The translations under genes were made by a program, and so were the position numbers. The notes beneath the pieces were generated by a model. It worked only from the letters and a program-made list of their open reading frames with translations. It searched no databases and was not told the DNA's origin. Positions 14,876 to 25,410 of a stretch of 64,000 nucleotides of DNA are shown piece by piece. Source of the stretch: Typha latifolia (Eukaryota; Streptophyta; Magnoliopsida; Poales; Typhaceae); assembly GCA_019914945.1 (NCBI GenBank), contig CM034107.1, positions 5,642,001 through 5,706,000 of the forward strand, read 5' to 3'. Numbering within the stretch: position 1 is the stretch's first letter; each line of letters opens with the position of its first letter.

Positions 14876-17849
14876 ATCATATATAAGGATTGTGAAACCC
14901 TATCTCTAGGGTGGTTGAAGAAGCATTATTGAAGGAGACTTCTTGAGGCTACATCGGTTCTTCAACTAATAAGGTTCCACTCATCTACAAAAGTTAATCT
15001 TTCGTCTTAAGGGTTATCTAGACGAAAGATCAATCTCGAGGGTTACTGAGATTGGACTTTAATCACGAGAAGCGGTGAATCGTGGGTTCTAGCGAGCAAG
15101 ACTGAGAGGAACAAAGTCGTTTGGATCGACGGGTTGTTTTGAGAGTCAGTCTTGTAACTGCTACTATTCTAGTGATTGGTTTTGATCCGAGTTTGGATCC
15201 GTGGTTTTTTTCCCGTTTGGGTTTTTCCACGTTAAAATCTTGGCGTTCATCTCTACTTTCGTTCTTAATATTTCTACGGACTTTTACTTAAGCGAACGAG
15301 TGATATCATTGCCTAGTATTTAGATACATACGTGTGTCTAGGGGTTTTTTCAATATTGATATGTTTATAGTTGGTACTGAGATTCGTGGCACAAATTCAT
15401 CAAAAGCCTTGGGAGAAGGACCTTCAAAATCAGTGGCAGACAATCCAAATATATCTCTAGATGATGTTGGAGATGATGCTGAAGATAATGTTGAAGATAA
15501 TATTGGAGAAATAGATATTGCAGATATTTTGGGAGATGATGTTAAATTTCTCACAAGTGCTTCAAAATGCTCTACTAGTAGTGATAGTGATGAAGATGCT
15601 GGTATAAATGAGGAAGAAGTTGATAATATTTTATCTTCTAAGGATGATGTTGAACAATTTAGAATCCACACATATGAGTGAGAGGCGGAGGATTCATCAC
15701 TTGTAGTAGGGAGCATGTTTGACAATGTTTACATATTTAGGGATGCCCTTAGAGACTATGCAATCAAATACCATTTTTAGACGATCTGTCTTCATAATCT
15801 TCATAATGAGAAGCATACGGTAACTGTTAAATGTGCCAAAGAAGAGTGTTCTTGGAGATTGCATGCTTCAACTGTACATGGTAGCACACTAATCCAGGTG
15901 AAAATAATGAAAGGGGAGCATACATGTGAGGCTATCAATATTTGTGGAAATAAGATGGTCAAAGCTAGTTGGATATGTAACAAGAAAATTGATTAGATTA
16001 GGATTGAGCCAGACATTTCTACTAAAGTTATCAAGGCTCGTTTAAAGGATGCATATCAAGTTGAGCTCGGGTATTGGAATGGAAAGTATGGAGAGGAAGA
16101 GAGATAGCTTTGGAGAAAATATATGGAAATATAGAAAAATCATTTCAATTTTTTCCTGCACTACAAAAAGAGTTAAATAAGAGAAACCCAAGTAGTATAA
16201 TCAAACTTCATGTTGATAATTTAGACGGATCATTTGTCAAATTTTTTGTGTGTTTTAAGGCATGTTCAGATGGGTTTAAGGCAGGTTGTAGGCCATATCT
16301 TGGACTTGATGGTTGCCACTTAAAGGAAAAGTATTTTGGTGATTTATTGGTTGCAACAGCATGGGATGCAAACTATGGGATATTTCCAATGGCATTTGCA
16401 GTAGTAAATGTTGAAAATAGGTATACATGTAGGTGGTTTTTGGAGTGCTTGAAAGAAGGTAGTAGAAAGATTAGATGTTGCTATCGGTGGGATGTTTCCA
16501 GGATTGGATCATAGAGTGTATTTTAAACATTTTTATGAGAATTTTAGGCGAAAGTTCACTGGTAAGATGTACAAGAAGCCTATGTGTGAGGCTGCTAAAG
16601 CTTATGTCTCTCCAGTTTGGGAGGATTACATGAAATCACTAGAAGATTTATTCTAACCAACTAGAGATTGGGTGAAAGCTCAAAATGAGAAGATATGTTG
16701 CATGTGAAACCAAAGTTTAGTGATGTATTGACATTGTTTTATTACTATTATGATGTATTAACCTTTTCAGAAGTTTGCTTCAGTCACTATTATGATGTAT
16801 CTAACCTCTTCATTTTATTGTAGATTTGAACAAGGAGCAAGTATCAAGAGGGTGCCAAACTCCACTACTATACTAATTGCGGTGCAGAGTCATTAAATAA
16901 GTTTATTTTAGAGGATCGAGCGAAGTCATATATTGATCTTATAGACAGTATTAGACAAAAACTAATGGTTAAGATAGACCACCACGAAAGTATTGCTGAG
17001 ATGTGGCAGGGCAAACTAACACTAGTATTAGCTAAATATGTTCAATGGGTGAGTAAAGAGGCTGGTGGTATTGGTAGCATCTTTCGATCTGGAAATGAGG
17101 AAGCAGAAGTGCAAGAGGCAAATGAGAGATGCATCGTTAAATTGGATGAACAAATATGCTCTTGTAGAAGGTGGCAATTATGTGAGTTTCCTTGTATTCA
17201 TGCTGCTGCAGTCAATCTATCTTTTTGTCAAAATGTGGCTGACTATGTCAATGATTATTTCGCTATTGAAAGATATAGGCTAACTTATGAAGGAAAAATA
17301 GCAGCATTGCTAGATAAAAAGTATTGAAAAAGACCCACAGATGATTTAATTGTCAATGCTCCTAAGAGAGGTCAACCTAGGGGAAGACCAAAAAAAGAGA
17401 GGATAAGAGGTGTTAATGAGGAGCGGATGCCAAATGGGGTGATGAAGCCAGTCAAAATTTGTGGACGCTGTGGTAGGAAAAGCCACAACAAGTGAAGTTG
17501 TAAGGAGCCAATAGAACAAGGGCAAGAGCGAGGGCAAATAGCTGAAAATTCTACAAATATCAATATTAGACAGAGTAGAAAGAGAGGTACAAGGAAAACT
17601 TCAGCTACTAAATTGGAGTCATCCATAGCTATGAGAACAAGGAGTAATTCAATCACTAGAGCTATGCATGATTTTGCACATAGTACCCAATAGGTACTAT
17701 TAAATATTGCTTATTTTAGAATGCGCATGCCTCAATAATTACTCATGTCTCACAAAGTAGAAACTATACTTATCTTGTCTTTTTTTTATGCAGGTCACTA
17801 GTATTGTTGTGGTTCTTAGCTGCTAGATTTTTAGAGTTATTATTTACTC

Positions 17850-18480
17850 ATTTTGTAATTTAAACTTGGAGTTACTATTCAATCATTTTTGTAATTTAAA
17901 CTTGGAGTTACTATTTAGTTCAACCATTATGTAATTGTACTAAAACTTTGTGTTAATATTTTGGATCTTTTAGTGTAATTGTATCAGAAGCTTTGTACCA
18001 AATTATAATAGCTTTTAGCATAATAAGTTGTGTAATTTTTATAGTATTAGAAGCCTGGTTTGTTACAAATTGTATATGTTTAGTTGTAAATATGGATAAT
18101 CTGTAAATTTAGGTTATTATAAACTTAGCTTTGTATAGTTGTTATAAAGTTCAAATTTAGTTGTTGTAAAATTTAGTTTAATTTTGTATATTTAGTTATT
18201 GTAAATGTGGATAATTTGTAAATATAGGTTGTTATAAACTTAACTTTGTATAGTTGTTGTAAAGTTCAGATTTAGTAATTGTAAAGTTTAGCTTAGTTTT
18301 GTATGTTTAGTTATTGTAAATGTGGATAATCTGTAAATCTAGATTGTTGTATGTTTAGTTGTTGTATATTTAGTTGTTATAAACTTAGTTTTGTACAGTT
18401 GTTGTAAAGTTCAAGTTTTGTAAAGTTCAGTTTAGTTTTATATGTTTAGTTTAGTTTTAATAGTAATTGTTTAGTTCAAG
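17850..18480. repeat. Degenerate 115-bp tandem repeat, MULE-1 intergenic
   Basis: GGATAATNTGTAAAT occurs at 18094, 18209 and 18324, a 115-bp period, embedded in TTTAGTTGTTGTAAAGTTC-type phrases. The tract separates the ends of the convergent transposase and GRF-zinc-finger genes, where terminators would lie. Confidence 0.75.
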
Positions 18481-18636
18481 TTTTTGCATGCAACTACTAT
18501 CAATAGTTAATTTTACAACAACTACTACTATCAATTTATCAATTTTATTCAAAACACAAAGTTTTCAAATTAATACATAACACAATCATCAAATGATTTC
18601 ACTAAGATTGTCATTGATACATCATTCATCAATTAT

Positions 18637-19032
18637 TTACACTAAGATTGCCACATATACACTTAATACTATTACACCAAGGCAAATGCATATAAAGAGC
18701 AATCTCATCTTCTTCTCTATCATATCCATCTTCAACTCAATTCTAGTTAGCTGGTATTTCAGATCTATTGGGCAAAAATTGACATCGTCGCACCATGCGA
18801 AATAATCGCAACGATCATCCTGCATTGAGACTGTTAATACTTCAATCAAACACTAGTAGAATATCAATTAAATAGCAAATCATACCTTATGTCCACGGCA
18901 AGAGTAAAATCTTCTAATTTTGTTATTCTTCGTATTAGAAACTCAAATTTTGCAAACACCCCTACAACAAGGCCAACTAAAATTTTCGCCCACATCATTG
19001 CAACTCAAATTTGAGCTCATTGATGATGACAT
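18637..19032 (-). pseudogene. GRF-type zinc finger / membrane protein gene of MULE-1 (one stop)
   Basis: Two exons on the - strand: 19032-18886 and 18819-18637, with GT/AG borders (CATAAG|GTATG and TGCAG|GATG). The joined frame is about 109 residues. It shows a GRF-type zinc finger across the intron: RRFYSCRGHK, then DRCDYFAWCDD. A basic amphipathic stretch (IELKMDMIEKKMRLL) and a C-terminal hydrophobic segment of about 20 residues (ICICLGVIVLSVYVAILV) follow. The start is the first ATG of the frame. One TGA interrupts it (KI*VSN, near 18942), likely a former CGA. GRF fingers bind nucleic acid, but the role of these small GRF/membrane proteins is unknown to me. The gene converges on the transposase, the position mudrB holds in maize MuDR. 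It could be captured host DNA or an element gene. Confidence 0.68.
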
Positions 19033-19118
19033 TAATCCTCTTGGGAACTACATAAAAAGTAAATTTGAGCTCATTAATTAGCTAATAGCTATGTTATTTC
19101 TGAAATCCATACTTTAAA

Positions 19119-19272
19119 TGTAATAACCCAAGTAGGGTTAAAAGAAAGAGGTGGCCTCGTGCCCAGCTTGCATGGTGAGGTGCCACACGCCCACCGCCGC
19201 TACCGCAGCCAACCGGCTGCGGCCAGCTGGCCATGGCGGGCCCCGACACCGCCACCCTTTTCCCCTCCACTG

Positions 19273-19320
<48 letters not shown>

Positions 19321-21856
19321 CCACCCTCTCGCTCTACTCTCTCTCTATTCTCTCTCGCACTCCTTTCTTTCTCTCCTCATTACCGACACCTTCCCTAGAG
19401 CCGCTGCCGCTGGTGAGATCTCTCACTCCCTCTCTCTTTCCTTTTCTTCCTCTCCCTCTCTCCTTCTTGCCTTGAGCTCGGGCTCAGCTCCCTCCTCCCT
19501 TCTCCTTCTTCTCTTCTCTTCTCTTTTTCTTCTTCTTCTTTTCCTTCTTTCTTCTTCTCCTTATACTTCTTCTTTCTTCTTTTTCTTCTTCCTCAGCTAT
19601 TCCCCTTTGCAACAATGCTGGGCTCAGCCCAGCACTATAGCAGACAATGACGAGCCCAGCACTATGACAAGGGAATTACTCCCTTTTAATTTGTTACATT
19701 AATTATATGATTTAATTTCTAAAATTTAGGTAAATCAGTTTATCTAGATGATATATTATTTTGATAATTTGCACTCACTAGTATAAGTATTAGCTAAGTA
19801 TTTTAGTATAATAATTTATTAATTATAGTTATAAACACTTGCATATGATTATATATAGTTTAGCCATTATTTATTAGATTACTACATGTAATCATATTGA
19901 TAATAATCTTATATTTTATATAGTTAGTTTAATTAAAAATAATTAAATTATATAAGTTTCTATTAATGTTTATGTATGCTTATACATGCATATATTTAAT
20001 ATATTTGAATATGCAATGTGTTTCTAGCACATTATTATTATATATTATTTTCTATGCAATAAAATGCTGAGCTCAAATAATTATTTTATATTTATGGATA
20101 ATGATTATTATATGTATGATTAGTAACTAGTTAAGTAAAAGTAGTAATTGCCAAATAATTGAATTATAGTTAGTTATTTTATGTACATATATTTTAATTA
20201 TAGTATTAAATATCTGATTCTTTTATGCTTAAAGAGGTTAATTATTATGCTTAATATATATAATTAGAATAAGGACATCTTAATTATATATATATATAAT
20301 GTATATCAAGTTATTTAATAAAATCAAATAATTTATTATATTTTGCACTAATGAAATCTCAATGGGATAAACGGCTAACATCATACTACTTAAATAATTT
20401 TAGATTCCAACCCCCCTATTCAAGACCCCGTGGAGTTAGCTATCGAGACTTGATCGTTGTCGTAGCACGAGTATGCATGTAATAGATTAGCATGAGTATG
20501 CATGTGTTGACTACATGATTGGAGACTATATTGCATTATTTTTCTCTTGATTCCTATTCCACCTAAATGCTTATTATGCATTGACTTGTTATTATACTGG
20601 ATATATGCATATGATCTATCATTTAGAAGGAAAGCATGAAATATGATTGATAGGATAATTGATAGAAAGTGTGAGGATACCCGAGTGGGCGTAAGGATTA
20701 GGACGCGCTTGGTGGATGATTGATCGCTCGACATAGTTGCGATCCTGTTGGCCTTACGTCCGATGTTAGTCTATGTGCGCAGCAAACATTCGGACACATG
20801 CCGTTTGCTAGGGCATATGTGGTGAGTTATTCTCATGAGATTTCTATCAGCTAGGAGAGTGTCTGGTCTGGATGGATGTTAATACCCTTAGCGGATGGCA
20901 TTGTATGATTATATTTGAGATACTCTTTGCGGATGGTAGAGTATGCTCTGAGCCTTCAGGCATGATGTTGAGACCAGGTACGGAGTGTTGAATGTGCACT
21001 GTGGTCTAGTATGATGATGACATATAAAGATGATATTGATGACTGAGATGTTGAGAACTGTGTATGATTTTATTCTCATCTGAATACATGATTATCAAAT
21101 GATCAATTTACATCATATATGGTTACATTTGATATCATAGCATGATCATAAACGGCATGCATCATGTGTCATATTTGAGAGAGTTATGATGATACTATAA
21201 CATGGAGATTTGTTTAATTATTGTAGATGATTATATATTTTTATCAGTTATGACATGTTATCTATATTTTAATTATATATTATTGAGGTTACATTCATAC
21301 TTTCATTCATAACATGATGTTCTTTTTTATTCATATTATCCAGTACATGATTTACTCTTTGTTTGACTTCATTGATTCGGGATAAGGTCTATTCACTGAG
21401 TTTTTAGCTCATGACTCTCTTTGTTTTCTCCTTTCCAAAAAACTCAAGTCAATAAGTGGAGCAGGATACTCCCTTAGAGATCTTGCTGGTGGGTGAAGAG
21501 TAGTGTGTGGTGAGTATTATGCGCTAGATATGTTATTTTATTTGATGTATTAATGGACATCCTCCAAAATGTGTCTTTATCCTTATCTTATATTCTAGTA
21601 TGTGACTTTGTACTTGAATAATTATGTATATACCACCATTGTGTATATTTATGGTGAAAAGCTCTTGATGATGTGTTGTGGCCTATGTGGGGCCCAAGTA
21701 GGGTTATCCGTGTTATTATTAGTTTAGATATTATTGATAAATTTTTGATATTGATACAGATTTATTTGATTGTTAGTAACTAACCAAATAGTGAGGTGCT
21801 ATGCACATGCCATGTGGACTCGTGCCATGCACGTGTTTAGGGTTGTGGGTGTTATA
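19119..21856 (+). mobile_element. Long solo LTR (Ty3/gypsy-type) inside MULE-1
   Basis: The block starts TGTAATAACCC and ends GGGTGTTATA, the near-inverted end pair common in long plant gypsy LTRs, here with the last CA changed to TA. Flanks TTAAA (19114-19118) and TTAAC (21857-21861) fit a decayed 5-bp target duplication. It contains (CT)n at 19266-19318, a pyrimidine-rich leader-like tract, and a 3' half with TATTCACTGAGTTTTTAGCTC. About 21110-21430 resembles 28495-28815. No gag or pol lies within, so it is read as a solo LTR. It lies in the region upstream of the GRF gene start. Confidence 0.65.
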
Positions 21857-22212
21857 TTAACATTTCGAATAGGATGTAGGTTCAGGATTTGGTTAGTGAA
21901 ATTATTGTAAAAACTAAAACCCAAGTTGTGCCATTTCCAAAAATCGAAGCTATGCCATTTCTTAAATCTAAAGCTAAATCTAAAGAAAATATCAAACCCA
22001 AGATAGAGGAGGAGAAAAGAGAGTTGTTAGAAGAGAAAATCCTACCTTTTCTTGATCGGAAGAAGCTATAAGGTTCTGCCCTAAAAGAGAGGAAGAGAGA
22101 AGTAGAAATAGGGAGTAAAAAGAAGTATAAGGGTATTTTTGTCATTTAATAAAATTAATTGTAAATTTTATGGAATATTCCCATCTGCCCAAATGGTGTT
22201 AGTCAAACTCTA
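21857..22212. other. MULE-1 subterminal region, presumed leader of the GRF gene
   Basis: Between the solo LTR and the right terminal repeat. Read on the - strand it is pyrimidine-rich (TTCTACTTCTCTCTTCCTCTC near 22110-22090), as 5' leaders often are. Since the GRF gene starts at 19032 and the LTR is a later insertion, this stretch probably belonged to its leader or promoter. Lysine-rich open frames here show no domain. Confidence 0.4.
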
Positions 22213-22330
22213 ACACACGGTGTTTTCTGCAAATATTAATTGAATCATAGGGCTCGATTTGCAAATAGTAAAAACGTAGGGTGTAAATGCAAATTTAGCT
22301 AAAAGGTAAGGTGTTATATACAAATTTCTC
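22213..22330 (-). repeat. MULE-1 right terminal inverted repeat
   Basis: Reverse-complement partner of 12695-12812. It is followed directly by ATTTTTATA, the 8/9 match to the left target duplication. Confidence 0.88.
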
Positions 22331-22340
22331 ATTTTTATAA

Positions 22341-23368
22341 GGGATAATTTCCTTTTCACTTTCTGAATAAGCACCATTTTTCACAATGACCCCCTAAATT
22401 TATTTTCATAAATAATAACCCCCTAAAGTATTGGAGATACCACACTTGATCGCTTCATTAGGATCTATTATCTATTTCCATCCATAAGTTGTTATATAAT
22501 GGTCATGTGACAACAATACAATGATAATACCCTTATATGCATGTGGAAGTCATGTGCAACTTAAGAGAGGCTTTTATGATGATGAAAATACTTTTAGATC
22601 TCATTATCTTCTCCAAATTTCTGCAGCATCTCACCCCTTCTCTAATCTTTCCAATCTCTCACATCCATTAAAAAAACTCTCCTTTCGTTCTTCAAGCTAT
22701 CTCTTCATATAGACCCTTTCTTCCATCTACTCTTAGATTGTCAAATGAAAATTGACACGATTCCATCTTCTCAAATCAATCATATAGACCTCAAAGGCTT
22801 TTTTTTTTCTCTTAATAACGTTGGCTCTAAACTTTCTCTTCCACCATTAGAGCACTCCAATGGAGCTCCCAATCCCCACTCGCCAACCCACATAAGACGA
22901 CCTTATAAAAACCAAACTAGAAGGAGATAACTCAAAACAAAAGAAAGCCAATAGCTTTCCAAACCTTTGTTTCCTCCCCTCTAGGATTTGAGTTACTCCA
23001 TCAAGACTACTCCTTTTGGCAAGCTCTTCAACAATAGAGGGCAAATGCGAAGAGTAGAAAAATGTAGGTGCTTCAGAACATGGAGGGACAAATAAACAAT
23101 GAAGAGTGAAGGCTTGGAACCTCCTCCTTTTCTCTCTCTAACATCGGTGGGGGCAATGAAAGAATTCCAACAAAAATAATATTAGCTAAGCCACTAAACT
23201 GTTCTACCATTATAAGTGGAGGGGTAATTTGGTCAATTTACTAATTTCATCAACGACATCAAGGGAGTAAGGTATTTCTGATAGTTCAGAAGGTCAATGT
23301 GTCCCAAAAAAGAGTTCAGGAGGTCATTGAATAAGTGATAATTTATGGGGTGAAAAGAGAATTATCCC
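22341..23368. mobile_element. Non-autonomous TIR element (MULE-like)
   Basis: The ends GGGATAATTTCCTTTTCAC and, in reverse complement, GGGATAATTCTCTTTTCAC start inverted repeats that can be followed for about 100 bp (CAATGACCCCCTAAA against CAATGACCTCCTGAA; both reach a shared AATACC/GATACC phrase). Flanks TTTTTATAA (22332-22340) and TTCATATAA (23369-23377) match 7/9. No transposase frame is present. It abuts MULE-1, and its left target copy overlaps that of MULE-1. Confidence 0.72.
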
Positions 23369-23544
23369 TTCATATAACTAACAAAGTATGATTGACCTTT
23401 CGGGTAAGATTGTAAGATGGGGTATTAGATGTGGGTTGGGTGCATTGGTTTAGTATGATTATGACATTGATAATTAAGATATTGACATTAAGAAATGTAT
23501 TGATTCTATTATATTATGATGTACATGAATATCAAATAGTTATT

Positions 23545-24382
23545 TGATACACTTAGTTAGGATCTTTTCTTATTGTATTAGGAGTTTATTTTTATTAAAA
23601 TAAAATTTCTATAGGTTGCGTTCAAACGCAGGAGGGATCGTGTTCGAACGCCCTTGCGAATGCCTACATTAGGTTCGCAAATATAGAGAATGCATATTGT
23701 GCGTTCGAATGCGGTCAGGCGAGTTCGAACACCCGCGTTCGAATGCCTGCATCGCATTCTCACATACAGAGAACGTCTTTTAGTGCGTTCGAACGCGATC
23801 AACAGGAATCCTCTAGAATTAGGGTTTCATATTGTTTTAGGACTTATTGGCTAGCCTCTATAAATATGTGGATGGCAGCCAACTTCATTATGGAATTAAA
23901 TTATTGATTTTTTGCCTCCTATCTTCTCTCTAGACTTCTCCCTCCTCCTTCTTCACCATCCTTCCGCCTCTACTGGCAAGGTTTCTCCTAACTTTTAATC
24001 TTCCTCGACTGTCGAGCCATCCATCTTCTTTGGGATCTCGATCACTTTGTTCCCTTCGTCTACTTCTCTTAATCACATCCACCATTCACCTTCACCTCCA
24101 TATCTATCCATAACCCTAACATCCACTCCACCCATCACCACCACCATCACCCATGTTATTTTATATTTTCGTCCCTATTACAGTTCGAATTTGCAAAGGG
24201 CATAAATACAAATATTGTAGATCAGAAAGTTACAGATCTAACCCAATTAGTTTCGTAATTTTATGACTACCGGAGAATACCTGATGAATATTTGCCCACT
24301 ATTGCGTGGACTGATTCCTATAATACATCCAAATCTTGAAGGAATCGTTGCATAGCCTATCTTTGGTTCCAGATCTTATCCA
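23545..24382 (+). repeat. 5' LTR of a Ty3/gypsy element
   Basis: Starts TGATACACTTAG, ends CTTATCCA, and is followed at once by TTGGTATCAAAG, a primer-binding site complementary to the 3' end of initiator Met tRNA. The same start word, TGATACACTT, follows the polypurine tract at 28407, which supports this left end. A TATA box (CTATAAATA) is at about 23868, followed by a pyrimidine-rich leader. U3 (23616-23795) carries CpG-rich GTTCGAACGC words. Length about 838 bp. Confidence 0.8.
23616..23795. repeat. GTTCGAACGC palindrome cluster in the gypsy U3
   Basis: Words GTTCGAACGC, GTTCGAATGC and GTTCAAACGC recur six or more times, interspersed with GGTTCGCAAATATAGAGAATG. Its reverse complement resembles the fragments at 58150-58340 and 58575-58770. 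The motif also dominates the Copia-type solo LTR at 14190-14640. Confidence 0.85.
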
Positions 24383-24520
24383 TTGGTATCAAAGTCTATC
24401 AAATTGGTATTAGAGTTTATCAAAGTGGTATCATGGCCTATCAAATTGGTATCAGAGCTTATCAAAGTGGTATCATGGCCTATCAATTTGGTATTAGAGC
24501 TTAACAAAGTGGTATCAGAG
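24383..24520 (+). repeat. Tandem array of primer-binding-site-like units
   Basis: About seven units of 20-22 bp run head to tail from the LTR end, each based on TTGGTATCAGAGCTTATCAA. TGGTATCAGAGC is the usual plant primer-binding site for initiator Met tRNA, so the element has an amplified PBS. Variants (ATCAAAG, ATTAGAG, ATCATGG) differ by one or two bases; the fourth and last units match the PBS best. A shorter similar array lies at 28417-28494. Confidence 0.85.
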
Positions 24521-24544
24521 CAGGCGAACTTCAGACCTCCATTA

Positions 24545-25410
24545 ATGGTTGAAATAAGAAAGATGACATCAATAAGGAGACCTATAAAGAGCACACCAAC
24601 AAGGGAGGACTCAATCCACGATGACCCTAACCGTGAGGCCGATTCCTTTGGAGCGACCACGGCTGGACCGAGTCAACCAATGTCCATGAGTGCGAATATG
24701 GATGAACTTAGGGGCATGCTACATACATTGATGCATAGAGTTGACTCAATTCAAAAGAATTATAATGATTTCAAGGAATATGTCATGAACCGACTTGATT
24801 CGTTATCTCCTCGACAGCGATCGGAGTTTCAAGAAGGACCAGCGGTGGAACCTCATCGATCTGATACCCCACAGGTCTAGGTGCGTCATGTGAGTATCAA
24901 TGATCCCCTCTTACCTATGCCTACACATTATTCCCCACCTCCATTGCAAAACCCAAGATCGACGGTGGTGGAACCCAAGAGGCATGCGGCACCGGTGCGC
25001 TTCGTCGATGAAGAGGATTGGCACTATGAAGATGAGGTTGTTGATGATGGAGAGTGTCTAGAGGAGGTCCATGAGGAGACCGTTCAGAAGGGTGTAGGAG
25101 AAGATATCCAAGCTAAAATATCAATGCATGCATATTTGGGGAGTACACATAACTTTCTAGACGAGTGGTTAGTGCGGAGATTGAGTTTGGATGCCGAACC
25201 GACCATGGGATTTGGTGTTGCTATTGGAGACAGCACGAAGCTTAAGGTGGAGAACTTGTGTCGCCGAGTCGATATACGGGTGTAAGGACACAACATCATT
25301 GTGGACTTGTATCCGTTGGCGCTACGAGGAGCGAACATTATCCTTGGTACTAAGTGGTTACAAAGCTTGGGACCCGTCATATTTGATTTTCGGAGCATGT
25401 GGATGAAATT
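24545..25410 (+). pseudogene. gypsy gag-protease, internally deleted
   Basis: The start is the ATG at 24545, the first after the PBS array. The N-terminal gag part is recognisable from MDELRGMLHTLMHRVDSIQ, a coiled-coil-like stretch. The capsid core and zinc knuckle that should follow are absent; a linker leads straight into ISMHAYLGSTHNFLDEWLVR, where the protease DSG active-site triplet and preceding strand are missing. The protease tail (IIVDLYPLALRGANIILGTK, then WLQSLGP) follows a TAA at 25283. A TAG is at 24878. Both stops fit former CAG/CAA codons. The missing capsid and protease core mean it could not package or process itself. Confidence 0.8.

Larger units (their letters stand above)
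14064..15352 (+). mobile_element. Solo LTR (Copia-type) inside the MULE-1 transposase
   Basis: The 1289-bp unit starts TGTTAGG, ends TTTTTTCA and is flanked by a perfect 5-bp target duplication ATATT (14059-14063 and 15353-15357). The 3' part, with CCCGTTTGGGTTTTTCCACG and GTTAAAATCTTGGCGTTC, is what I know from plant Copia LTRs. No internal domain lies between the ends, so it is a solo LTR left by LTR-LTR recombination. It holds a CpG-rich palindrome array and a 43-bp tandem repeat in its presumed U3. Removing it with one target copy rejoins the transposase reading frame exactly. Confidence 0.9.
13775..17693 (+). pseudogene. MULE-1 transposase (mudrA-type), decayed and LTR-interrupted
   Basis: It would cut and move the element by recognising its inverted ends. 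An N-terminal part (LLDYIFDQTKMDRQVALRIC, ending LCKSEDHI at 14063) is split by a solo LTR and resumes at 15358 with DMFIVGTEIRG in the same frame. Then come an acidic linker, a MuDR-type DNA-binding region (about 15725-15930, with FRDALRDYAIKYHF and IKMMKGEHTC-like residues), the MULE catalytic domain (about 16280-16470: GLDGCHLKEKYFGDLLVATA, then FPMAFAVVNVEN), a SWIM zinc finger near 17155-17205 (CSCRRWQLCEFPCIHA) and a CGRCGRKSHNK zinc knuckle near 17460. An intron probably ends at 16829. Stops (for example TAG at 15778) and frame changes near 16073 and 16470 make it non-functional. The end chosen is the TAG at 17691. Confidence 0.85.
12695..22330 (+). mobile_element. MULE-1, Mutator-like transposon with nested insertions
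   Basis: Ends are inverted repeats starting GGGAAATTTGTATATAA on the left and, in reverse complement, GAGAAATTTGTATATAA on the right. They are flanked by a 9-bp target duplication: ATTCTTATA at 12686-12694 and ATTTTTATA at 22331-22339 (8/9). A 9-bp duplication is the Mutator hallmark. Inside are a mudrA-type transposase gene (+), a convergent GRF-zinc-finger gene (-), several tandem-repeat tracts and two nested solo LTRs (14064-15352; 19119-21856). Without the LTRs and their target copies the element would be about 5.6 kb, a normal size for an autonomous MULE. Both genes carry stops, so the copy is probably dead. Confidence 0.88.

Noticed and set aside
19094..19702. Open frames full of SLSL and EREREREA repeats
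   Set aside because: Produced by (CT)n and pyrimidine-rich LTR leader sequence on either strand; no domain.
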